Origin: Eledone cirrhosa
Taxonomy: Eukaryota > Mollusca > Cephalopoda > Octopoda > Eledonidae
Direction: 5' to 3'
NCBI GenBank assembly: GCA_964016885.1
Contig: OZ024743.1
Span: 18,114,499-18,178,498, forward strand
Length of the DNA: 64,000 nucleotides
Made by a program: the position numbers and the translations under genes. The notes under the pieces are model-generated. The model made no database searches, was not told where the DNA came from, and worked only from the letters and a program-made list of their open reading frames with translations. Of this stretch, positions 22,536-33,192 are shown one piece after another; position 1 is the stretch's first letter; each line of letters begins with the position of its first letter.

Positions 22536-23440
22536 TGTGTGTATTACGTGTTTCAGTCTTTGTACTGCGACAATGCTTGGCCAACCTCTTGAAACAACTT
22601 AGTATATTATAGCAATATAATTTATTTAGATTTTATGACTTATTATATTAATATTTCTGTTTTGGTGTAGCATTGATTTATTTGACGCCAATATAAATAG
22701 AGACGCGGGCAAACATATATACATTTACACAAAATAAGGAAACCGATTTGATCTTATTATAATTATTTCCTACAAACCACCAATTTAAGAATCAGATTTA
22801 GTTTCTAACTAATAGTTATTAGGAATATAATATTCACAGTTAATATGAATATCAGAATCTCCAGCGAAGTGTAACCTGTATTACAATATTTTAAAATTTC
22901 GGATATAGTAAACCATTGCAAACAATACAAAATCCAACACAGAATAAGGCTAAATTTTCTTTAATACATAGTTTAATTAGTAGTCTATTAGCACAAAAAG
23001 TACATAAATAACGCCTTCTTCCATATACATTGCGATACACAAACTTAAGATTTGTAACTTTTTTATTTTGCAATATAAAAAGTATATATACTAAATTATA
23101 TACTTTAACAATTCAATTTAGGATAATTATGTTTTTATGATGGTTTGCTTTTCTAAATGTAATGTTGGGCAGTAATGATAATCTGCTCTGTATCATTCGC
23201 ACAGGCCGGTCCTTTCTGATGTTAATAGCCACGAACTAATTCAGCTGATGCAAATGCTAACGTATGAATGAGGGAATTGTTTATATGCGATATTTTATGA
23301 ACTCTGGTCATCGAATTATTAGATTATTCAGGGAAACTTAACAAAATCTAGAGAAGTTCAGTAAAAAGAAGAATATATGACTAGATATGTTTATTATTCA
23401 AGGATCAATTAATCTTAAATATGTCTTGGCATATCTGTAG
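22536..23440. other. Non-coding AT-rich stretch
   Basis: Nothing recognisable is seen. Confidence 0.55.
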
Positions 23441-23800
23441 ATATTTCTAAATTTGTGCCTCAAAATTTCCCAAGCCCTCTTGAATATTTGCTGAAAATAT
23501 TATTAAATTGTTTTTGTTTTTTTTCTTCATTTTCGTAGTTTTTAGAGAGTTTGTTTCAAAATATTACTTAAACATTTTCTTGAATTTTTTCCAAACTAAT
23601 TTTAAACATATGTCACAAAATGTTAACATTTTTAATTAAAAGTTTTCAAACATTTCTTCGGAATTTGCTCAAGCATTAAAGAAAAAGAATTCTATATATT
23701 TTCCTCAAAATATGTGAACAAAATAATTTCACAATAAGATTGAAAATTATTTCAACATTTTCCCCGAAATTTATTAAATTTATTAATCCGATGCCCACAT
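23441..23800. repeat. Degenerate TTTTCAAAATATT low-complexity block, part 1
   Basis: Short variants of TTTTCAAAATATT and TTTCTCAAAAT recur every 20-45 bp without a strict period. The same composition returns at 24,540-25,520, and on the opposite strand at 36,780-37,140. It looks like an old satellite or the filler of an unknown element. Confidence 0.5.
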
Positions 23801-24239
23801 TGAATAGTTTTGATTTAGTACCAATTATCTGAACATAAATACTTGGGAATTCGTATAGGTACATCAGTTCAGGAAGAAGCTCAACCTTTATCCAATACTC
23901 GTGTACAGCCTTCCACGGCACATCTCAAGGAACGTGGTAATATACAGTTCCAGCAAGCGAGCGTAATGTATATTCTCTTATTCATTTTATCATGAAGAGG
24001 AGTGTCATGTACAACAGGGTTGACAGATATATACACGACTAATGGTTGTAAAATAAGTCAACTGGAATTTTCATACTTGTACTTGAAAAGATTGATGCCG
24101 AGTGTTGCATGGCTGGAAGAAAAATCTGTGCTGCGAAAACTGAGACACTTGTCCTTAGAAGGGAGCTTGAATGTGTACTTTACATGTGAATCGAGTTTTA
24201 CTGAAACAGTGGGACGCAGAAGTCGTCTTAATTAAGTGC

Positions 24240-24530
24240 AATAATTTCATGAGCTGGAGATAATGTACCAGCTGAAGTTTCGGTAAACAGAAGGGAAGTT
24301 GCTGCAAAATCCAAACACGTTATAATCAATTCTTTATTCGTGTCCGTCCTAAACTATGGTGATGAATCTTGGGTAATGATCACATATTTTACGGCAATAA
24401 CAACCGGCAATAGACATAGGATTAGACCCCGGTCAAGATATTTGATCCATGGGCTTCGCTGCTCACTTTTGGAGATTCATCCGGATCAGTTGAAAACGCT
24501 TTCGTATGATAGTAGCCGCTGAAAGAGATG
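24240..24530 (+). pseudogene. Possible LINE reverse-transcriptase C-terminal fossil
   Basis: In translation, the stretch around 24,325-24,380 reads IINSLFVSVLNYGDESWVM. It resembles the conserved post-RT block of many non-LTR elements (a LTYGxESWV-like motif). Flanking codons are full of stops and no catalytic motif is present. Similarity is judged by eye only. It sits between the two halves of the low-complexity block. Confidence 0.35.
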
Positions 24531-24539
24531 ATTAAGGAC

Positions 24540-25520
24540 TCACCATTCATTCTGGATAATGTTTGAAATTTAGTTTTCAATATCATTTTCAAATTATTCC
24601 TGGTATTTTATTTCAAAATTCCTTTCAAATGTTTGTTCAAAATTAAAAATATATGTATATTGCAGCATTCTATAAAATAATTTCCTGAATGTTTTTCAAA
24701 ATATTTCTTAATAATTTTGCCAAAGATTTTCTAATTTTTATTGAAATAATCTTGATAAATATCTTCCTATATTTAAAACAAATTTTACATTTTTCAAAAT
24801 TTTGGAAAATGATTTCTCAATATGTTTCTGATATTATTTTCGGTTATTTACCACAATATTCATTTTCCTCAATATTTCTGCTGAGATTCGCTCAAAATCG
24901 ATTGATTTTTACATTTCACAAACTATTATGTTCATGCTTTTCAAAATTATCTCTGAAGCTTTAATATTTTTAATTTTATTTCAATATTAGTTAACGAATT
25001 TATTTCAATAACGAAAAAGTTAATAACAATTCAACATTTGAATTGCAGAGAAATGATTTCTAATATTTTTCCAAAAGCATTTTCAGAAGTATTCATCAAA
25101 TTATTCTGATAGTTTTTTCTGGAAAATTGAGCAAATTTTCTTTAAAATATTTCCACAATAATGTATTTAACGTTTTTCACCTGGGTTTTCAAAATTCTCC
25201 TCGAATATTTTCATAACATTATTCAAATATTTTTCTCGAAATATCTTTTTAATTTGTCTCAAATATAATTTTCCGGTTTGTTTTACACTTTCTTCATTGT
25301 GTTTTTTAAAGTGTGTTTTGCAAACAATTATAAAAACAATTTTCTATGTGCATTTCCAAAGGTTTTCCACATGATTTCTTTCAAAATATTCTGTAGACGT
25401 TTTAGTTTTCCTCACAGTCTTTTAAAAAATCTTCATCAAAGTTTTCTCAGAAATATCTTCTATATAGAGTTTAGAATATTTTAGAAATATTTAAAAAATA
25501 TTGTTTGAAATATTTCTTAA
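24540..25520. repeat. Degenerate TTTTCAAAATATT low-complexity block, part 2
   Basis: About 1 kb of T/A-rich sequence in which TTTCAAAATATTTC-like cores recur irregularly. No ORF has a recognisable domain; frames of 91 and 68 codons are composition artefacts. Confidence 0.5.
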
Positions 25521-26655
25521 GCCTCTGCGTTAAAACATCTCGTAGTAGAATAATTAAACGTGCATATTGTGACCTAGCTTCTAATGACAGCCAATGTTTT
25601 CATTTTATGTCTATAATATAACTATTTATTGCTCTTTCCAATGAGAATTACTCAGAAAGAATAAGACAATTGTTACTTAAATATGACAATTACCATATGT
25701 ATTTTACAATTTGACCATAACCACTTATTGATAACGTATTAATTATTTATTTTGCAAATATCTAATTGTATTTGATACTAACAAAATATGTGTACAATTA
25801 ATATATACACATCACATTTTGAAACATATTTCCAGCTTTGTCTATATGCTGCTAACTTTATACTCCCTATGTCAAATGAAAAATATGTTTTCAAATGATG
25901 GATTTACTAATTAGTATGATTGATATTAATGTTATTATGTAAGTAACGCCAACATTATTTCTGCTATAATCCACATATCTTATAACTTAATCTCTATCTT
26001 TATTAACAGAGCTACGATTAGAGAGCTTTTGTAAGTGGTGTAAAACGAGTGTTATGCAGACAGTTTCACTGTTTACAGCTAAGTGGTAAAAGTTCTGATT
26101 TTATATTCGGTGGACAAGAGATAGCTGTAGGCTCTAAATTTTGATTTTTACGCCGGCATATACGGTATGTACTCATACATATATATTTATATATATATAT
26201 ATACGTGAATGGGGAATCAAATAGAAATCGAATGCATTCAGTGCAATATTACTTTTCTTAATTATGTTTAATATCATTTAATATAATCAAATACTTATAT
26301 TTCAAATGAGTATTTCGAACAAATTTGCAGTAAAGATCATAGATCTTTCGTTATGTATAATTATAAATATCTGTGACAATAGGAGCGAAAACCTGTGTAT
26401 TTGTGTATTGATTTCTGCGATAAAAAATAAGAAAGTTTCATTTTCAATTATTGTATGTTTGCTAATGTTGACCGCGTAAAAGAGGCAATTGTGTGTATTT
26501 GTTCTACAATTACATTTTAATCACAAGTTTTACTGTAAAACTATCTCTACGTGTTTATGCCGTACAATACTGGATGCGTCGGATGGATAAAATTACGAAG
26601 AAAATATTCAGAAACTTAAAAATGACTTGTAATTGAAAGGACAAATATTTAATCA
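25521..26655. other. Non-coding AT-rich stretch
   Basis: No gene recognised. A short (TA)n lies near 26,180-26,205. Confidence 0.55.
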
Positions 26656-26659
26656 TGTA

Positions 26660-26705
<46 letters not shown>

Positions 26706-26707
26706 GA

Positions 26708-26795
<88 letters not shown>

Positions 26796-26805
26796 AGGAG
26801 AAAGT
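26656..26805. repeat. (TA)n-(GA)n microsatellite
   Basis: About 40 bp of TA are followed by about 100 bp of GA with few interruptions. Confidence 0.95.
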
Positions 26806-27013
26806 TAGATTCAAAAGAGTTGGAGTTGCAGCATATGTACAAAATTTATTTGCATATTGCATTTGTTTCTATAAAGAGCAGATCAGGTTACAATCAAGAT
26901 ATCGGGTTCTGATCACTTTTCGTTTATCTCCTCAGACATTCGAGCTTATATATGAACAGTCTTAAATCTAGACCAACTTTACTCCAGCATCCCCTCCAAA
27001 CACAAAAATAAGT

Positions 27014-27106
27014 CTATATATATATATAGATCATTATATATATATATAGACCATTATATATATATAGACCACTATATATATATATATATATATATATAGA
27101 CCACTG
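27014..27106. repeat. TATATAGACCAT minisatellite
   Basis: Four units of (TA)n plus TAGA(T/C)CA(T/C) stand in tandem. The TA stretch varies in length from unit to unit. Confidence 0.85.
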
Positions 27107-28514
27107 TCAACAGCTAAGATGTATCATTGCACATATAAGCTCGCATATCACACACGTTCTCGAAAATGCGTCGGGCCCCTTCACGTTTATTGTAATCTGA
27201 GCTGATCGACATCGAATCAATTGCAGTATGCCAAAAACGTTTGTACATGTTATGCTGCAACATTGACTTCGACTAGTTTCATATTATTTAATATCACCAC
27301 TTTACTGCCGTAATAAAACCATCGTATCACTCAATAATAAGAAAACAGAATTGAAATATGGAATATACTCTCATGTATATACGACACCGGTCGTTGTATG
27401 GGCAGGAGAAAAACATGGAAATGTAAAAAGTTCAAGAATTTCCTTCAGAATTGTAGAAATATGGGGACTTTTGAAAACGGTTGACTATAAGAAATACGTA
27501 AAGTCTGCATCCATTACGGCTTGCAAGAATACATATTCGCATATTATTTACATGGGTGTGTCATCATCACCTTATATATAAATATAAAAATTCCCCCTAT
27601 GAATCTACCGCTTGACAATTACTCTTACATATATGAATGGCCAATCTTAAACCATACCATCAAAGATCATCAGACCCTACATACAATGCACTGAAGCCGT
27701 ATATATGTTCAAGCAACACCGAGCTAACCTTAGAGAACAAAGTAAGTTAGTGCATAATTCATTCACAATTTGAACAGAAAAGCTGCGGGAAAGGCTATTT
27801 TGTCGAAAAATCCCATTCACAATTCTTGAACAAATTTATCAAAAACAGGTATGACAATTCGACTAGTTAACATCTATGTAAATGAGAGCAGTGCATGAAG
27901 TCCCACATCTATACTAATGTTCAGAGAACTATGCTCGTAAGTACATAAAAGACAATGAATTTGATAGAATATACATTATCTAACGTAAAGATACACCTGC
28001 GTAATCATACGGGATCACATTCTCCACCAGGCATATTTCTTCAGATGAATCGGCAAAGTTCATTTGACAGGTTTAAGCAAATACAGGCTTTACATCTGTC
28101 TGGTCTGGACGTCAATTTCGGAAAAACATGACATACTTAAACAGCTCGTATTCAGAATAACTATTACTATACTGAGACTAATGAGGCGAATATAGTGCTA
28201 AAGAGATGTATATGTATGAGAGAAAAATATTGATAATGCAATGACCAATGAAGAGAGACATGTAAAAGTTATATCTAGTTAAAACAAAGAAGCCTATAAT
28301 TTACTTACATATTCAATACCATTTTTAACTGCAGGTTATCTCACAATATCAATGGAGAATTCACCCATAACCATGTCTATTTTCAACCAAATATTCTAGT
28401 ATCAAGTGATTCGAAACTCGTAGAAACTGCGGAAAACGATAATGCAAAAAATAATTATGGACACATTTAATTTCTAGCAAATATTTTCACAAATACATTA
28501 CACGTTTAAGATTT
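27107..28514. other. Non-coding stretch
   Basis: No gene recognised. A 76-codon frame at 27,351-27,581 has no known domain. Confidence 0.5.
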
Positions 28515-28559
28515 ATATGTATGTATATGTATATATATGTATGTATATATGTATATATG

Positions 28560-28650
<91 letters not shown>
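28515..28650. repeat. (TA)n/(TATG)n microsatellite
   Basis: GTATGTATATATGTA repeats pass into about 80 bp of pure TA. Confidence 0.95.
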
Positions 28651-28730
28651 TATATTATATTTTGAGAATAAACTCTCAGTCGTTTACAATATTTAAGCTC
28701 CAGGAAAAGGGGCTCTTCCGAGCAGTTAAA

Positions 28731-29232
28731 TACATTAAAATATATGATAAACACGAAATGTGTTTACATTGCAACAGACAAAGTTAGCTATTAATGAAAT
28801 AAACTAATTAAAGTGAATACAATTTGTCTGTCTCGATATAAGTCAATAAAGACAAGCTTATATTGGCAACGGCCATGATTCCTGGACAGATTTAAATTTC
28901 AAAATTCAAACCTGTTCTGTAGACGAATTTGAACCTCGAAACCTAAATAAGTTTCGCAACGGTGGTATGTGAATTGAAAAATAAAGAGAATCGAAATGGA
29001 ATAGAAATAAAAAAGTGAAATATCCAAACCTTCTGTGCTTATCAACAGGAATCCAGTAAAATTAGTACATCTCACATCAACAATTTTGCAGGTCTGACTA
29101 TATAAGCTTGTCTTTATTGACTTATATCGAGACAGACAAATTGTATTCACTTTAATTAGTTTATTTCATTAATAGCTAACTTTGTCTGTTGCAATGTAAA
29201 CACATTTCGTGTTTATCATATATTTTAATGTA
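28731..29232. repeat. Perfect 132-bp inverted repeat with 238-bp spacer
   Basis: Arms 28,731-28,862 and 29,101-29,232 are exact reverse complements over all 132 bases that I compared. The 238-bp spacer has no recognisable content. The right arm ends in (TA)n that leads into the Helitron at 29,269. This could be a foldback element or a recent inverted duplication. Confidence 0.9.
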
Positions 29233-29237
29233 TATAT

Positions 29238-29269
<32 letters not shown>

Positions 29270-29859
29270 CATCTATAAAAGGCAGATTTTTTGTGTCTGT
29301 ATGTATGTTTCAATTTTGTACATTTACACAATTCCAACAATATTGAATGAGTAATTAAGCAGAATGTTTACAAATATTCTAACTTGGGTCATGGGCGAAC
29401 TTATTCGTTAAAAATGCCCCAATTACGGAAAAATCGATTTATTTCAACAATCGATGATTTCTCCTCTCATATGATATACGTTTCCTATATCTACTCCCTT
29501 CATCACCTCCCCTTAAAATTGCTACCTTCTCTTATAAGTGTTTGTGAAAAAGAGAAACATTGAAAAAGAACATATACACACATATATGTGGGTGCATACA
29601 CACACATATATGTTGGTATGGTTTCGATTGACGTCATAGAAACAGGAACGCGGGAATTTCAATCAATCAACGCATACACAGTTTGTTTTAGAAATAACAA
29701 TAGCATATTATGATAAAGAGGGATATAATGATAAAGAGAGAGAGAGAGAAACAAACAGACACACTAAAAGACGGATATATGTGTGTGTGTTTGTATTAGC
29801 GCGTTCAAACTCCATTTCGAAGCTGACTTTCATTTACTAAACTGAAAGTTTTTCAATCG

Positions 29860-30440
29860 GCCTTACACTTTCAAACTATATTTTTCTGTATAAGTAACTT
29901 TAACCCTGTATTTTCGACATAAAAATACACACATACATACAAAGACCTGTAAAGTTTTTTGGGGGGCCTTTCTTATCAATCTTTTTACATTCAATTATCA
30001 GCCTTATACTTTCAAAGTCAATTTTTATGTTGAAGTAACTTTTAACCTTTAATACATACATACATACATACATACAAATACACACATACATACATATACA
30101 CACATACATACATATACACACATACATACAAATACCTCTCACTTAATTTAAACACACATCGGCCTTACACTTTCATACACACATACATACATACATATAC
30201 ACACATACATACAAATACCTGTCACTTAATTTACACACACATCGGCCTTACACTTTCAAACTAAATGTTTCTGTAGAAGTAACTTTAACGCTTTCTTTTC
30301 GACATAAAAATACACACATACAACAAATACCTGTACATTTTTGGGGGGGCCTTTCTTATCAATCTTTTTACATTCAATTATCAGCCTTATACTTTCAAAG
30401 TCAATTTTTATGTTGAAGTAACTTTCACCCTTTATTTTTC
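29860..30440 (+). repeat. Direct repeats of about 190 bp inside the Helitron
   Basis: Two long units (about 29,857-30,050 and 30,240-30,430) and partial units share CGGCCTTACACTTTCAAACT, AAGTAACTTTAAC, GACATAAAAATACACACATA and GGGGGGCCTTTCTTATCAAT. ACAT/CATA tetranucleotide runs separate them. They lie upstream of the coding remnant. Confidence 0.75.
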
Positions 30441-30557
30441 GATACCCATTTACTTACTAACATTTGTATCACAATAACAATATTCATAAACAGACAGTAG
30501 ACTTTCAAAGTCAATTTTTCTGTAGAAGTAACTTTCACCCTTTCTTTCGGACATAAA

Positions 30558-32394
30558 ATGCCACCTAAAAAGAGAAGTCGCCTCAGTCGACATACGGCGT
30601 CAGCAGTGGCGCAAAAGGCTACTATAGCAAACGAGTCCTCTGAGGAAAATGCTTCAAGACTTTCACAGACAGCCTTACGTTCAGCAGAATGTCGAGCCGC
30701 TGAAAGTTTCCAACAGCGCACCGCACGCCTAGCCAAAATGGCTTCACACCAGGCTTCTTCCAGGGCTTCAGAGAGCCGTGAACACAGGTCGAAGCGCCTG
30801 GCTATAAACGATGCGACTAATTCTGCTTCCAGGTCTTAGGAACGTTTAAAACAACGGACGGCTCGCCTTCCTACGAACGCTGCAGCTATGACTACTTCCA
30901 TGACTTCTGAAGATGCAGACGGGCGGTCCATTACCATTGCAAATGTTGCTTCTGCTATTGCTGCCAGACCTTCCCACCAACCACACGACTAATGTTCTAC
31001 GTTCAAGCGTAACAGTCGACGGCGAGAAGCTGCACGCGGTGTGACGAGCCCCAACAGCCCTTACTGGCACCTACGGGCTTTCAAGTATGAGTAAAACGTT
31101 AATTACTCGATGCGCTGTGACATAAATATAGGCGAGATGCGCTTCAATTGCCAATTCTGCAATGCTACAAAGTAGGCTGGGGAGCCACCTGCAATGTGCT
31201 GCTTAAACGGTAAGGTGACCTTGCCTCCTCGTACGGAACCGCCAGAGCCTTTGAAGGAACTACTGACTGGTTATACTTCAAGGTCAAACAAAAAAGAACC
31301 TGATCCCCCCAATAAAAAACGATCCTCGGGGTACCGGAAATACTTTTGTAACGAACTTGATTCTCGCTAAGATTCGTCAGGAGAAAAAGGTTGCGTTGTC
31401 CGTTGCATCGTCTGGGATCGCTGCTACTTTGCTGCCGGGAGGAAGGACAGCACATTCAACCTTTAAACTCCCTTTGGATTTAGTAAAAACTGAGACACCA
31501 ACATGCAATATCAGCAAGAGTTCACACAAAGCTCTGGTTCTCAAAAGATGTTGCCTCATTGTTTGGGATGAGTGCGCAATGGCACACAAGGGTGCCGTTG
31601 AGGCATTGAACAGGGTCCGGAAAGACATTAGTGATTCTACGGCTCCTATGAGTGGCGTAGCCCTTCTGCTATCAGGGGATTTTCGGAAAACGCTGCCTCT
31701 CATCCCCAAATGGACAAGAGCTGATGAAGTGCGTGCCTGTCTTAAGTCGTCCATGTTGTGGCTCCAGGTGAATAGTTTGTACCTGAGCACAAATATGCGT
31801 GCTCATTTGCATGGTGACAACATGTCTGCAGCACAGAACATTTTAGCACTTGGTGAGGGCAAGATCCTTGCGGATGACAAGGGCGGCATATCAATCGACA
31901 CCCTGTGCAACATCGTGAGCAGCCCTTCTGACCTTTGGGAAGCAGTTTTTCCTAATGTCTAATCTAACTTTAAAAACCTCGATTGGCTCAGCGAAAGAGC
32001 CATCCTTGCTCCGAAAAAATACCATGGTTAATTTTATTAACGAGCAGCTGATTGAGAAGATTCCCGGTAAAGAGCACATCTTCGAATCAGACCCCGATGA
32101 TATCGTTAATTATCCGGTTGAGTTATTAAATCTCCTTGAGCCCCCAGGGCTCCCACCTCACATTATTAAGCTTAGGGTTGGCTGTCCCATTATGCTAATA
32201 AGGAACTTGCGTCCACCAAAGCAGTGCAACGGTACTCGCATGGTCGTCAAGTCACTGACACCCACTTGATTGAGACCACCATTGTAACGGGGTGCGGAAG
32301 AGGGGAGAATGTTTTCATTCCAAGGATGAACCTTTTCCCCTTGGCGTCAGATATCCCGTTCGATTTCCGGCGATCAGAATTCACGGTCTACTAA
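30558..32394 (+). pseudogene. Helitron Rep-helicase remnant (N-terminal region plus PIF1-type helicase)
   Basis: ATG 30,558 opens MPPKKRSRLSRH, followed by Ser/Ala/Arg-rich repeats (ASRLSQTALRSAECRAAES) as in Helitron N-termini. A TAG stands at 30,837. Near 31,125-31,290 the Helitron zinc-binding region is seen (INIGEMRFNCQFCNATK, a stop, then MCCLNGKVTLPP). The HUH nuclease domain is then skipped. From 31,321 a PIF1 helicase domain follows: Walker A decayed to RGTGNTF (the essential Lys is Asn), Walker B LIVWDECAMAH, and SGDFRKTLP. A frameshift near 31,960 leads to VNYPVELLNLLEPPGLPPH and RVGCPIMLIRNL. A second near 32,262 leads to GCGRGENVFIPR ... FEFK-like ending, stopping at 32,394. It is inactive. 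Confidence 0.82.
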
Positions 32395-32585
32395 ATTCGC
32401 TATTGGAAGTTTATTAACCCATCATTGATTGACCAAAATGCTAATTGGTTCGTAACTTTTAATAACTGGTTCAACTGCTTTATGCACTTAATTGATAAGC
32501 TTATTCGCATTCAAACCACGTTTACCTGTATGTAACTTTTCATAGCAAATGAACAAACCCGAGCAACGCCGGGCTAAACTGCTAG

Positions 32586-32980
32586 TATATATATATAAGA
32601 GAGTATTGAAGTTTGCTTGAAGCATTGTGGAATAATAAGGTAAATTTCTTTAAGTCGTTTGGAAGCCTCGACAATGCAGATGGGTAAATCTCCGGGTAAC
32701 AAGATCCGCTGGTGGAGAGAGAGATGTAAGTGGGTGTACGCTGAGATGCGTGGCGTGTATAAGACTGTAACGTGTAGAGGAATGAAAGAATGAGCGTAAA
32801 GGATAAAAAATAAAAATAACAACACGACAAAGAGTTACCTAGGGAGAGATTTAATTGTCCCTATATATTTCGTATTCACATCCATCAACTGGGTTTTTTT
32901 TTCAGGGGGAAAGGTTGTCTGTCGGAAAGGTGCGAAACGTGTCCTCCGCTGTTCGTTGTTTTGAAAATATATATATAAGT
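32586..32980. other. Unassigned stretch between Helitron and RTE LINE
   Basis: About 400 bp with no recognisable gene. Overlapping minus-strand frames of about 83 codons have no known domain. A short (TA)n precedes the RTE element. Confidence 0.5.
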
Positions 32981-33174
32981 CCGCCTTAGCCGGTCCTAAG
33001 CCCGGTTGAGAAATGAAGAGGGTTGGGCGTGGGGTAGCAGGCCTACCACCGTAAACATCTTTCACCGCTACAAACTCCGCATTAGCCGCTCCCAAGCCCC
33101 GTTGAGAAAGGAGGAGTGTTGGGGCGTGGGGTTAGCAGCCCTCCCACCGTAAAAACTTTTCACCGCTACAGAAA
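32981..33174 (+). repeat. Two tandem 96-bp leader repeats of the RTE LINE
   Basis: Units start at 32,981 and 33,077 with CCGC(C/A)TTAGCCG and end TTCACCGCTACA. They share CCCGGTTGAGAAA-like, GTTGGG and GCGTGGGG stretches. Sequence differences between the units show they are not recent. Duplicated 5' monomers are known from several LINE families and may hold promoter activity. Confidence 0.8.
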
Positions 33175-33192
33175 CGAGGAGAAAAAATTATT

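Larger units (their letters stand above)
29269..32585 (+). mobile_element. Helitron, internally deleted, both ends present
   Basis: Helitrons are rolling-circle transposons that insert between A and T. The 5' end here starts TCATCTATAAAAGGCAG after an A, with the TGTGTCTGTATGTATGT tract typical of many animal Helitrons. The 3' end has a small GC hairpin (CCCG at 32,558-32,561 and CGGG at 32,570-32,573), then CTAG at 32,582-32,585 followed by T. Between them are an N-terminal piece of the Rep-helicase and a PIF1-type helicase, but the HUH replication-initiator domain is missing. At about 3.3 kb it is well below the usual 5-10 kb or more of an autonomous copy. Confidence 0.85.

Noticed and set aside
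30060..30240. Regular ACAT/CATA spacing as a CRISPR-like array
   Set aside because: Units are simple tetranucleotide repeats within a Helitron, without constant repeats and unique spacers.
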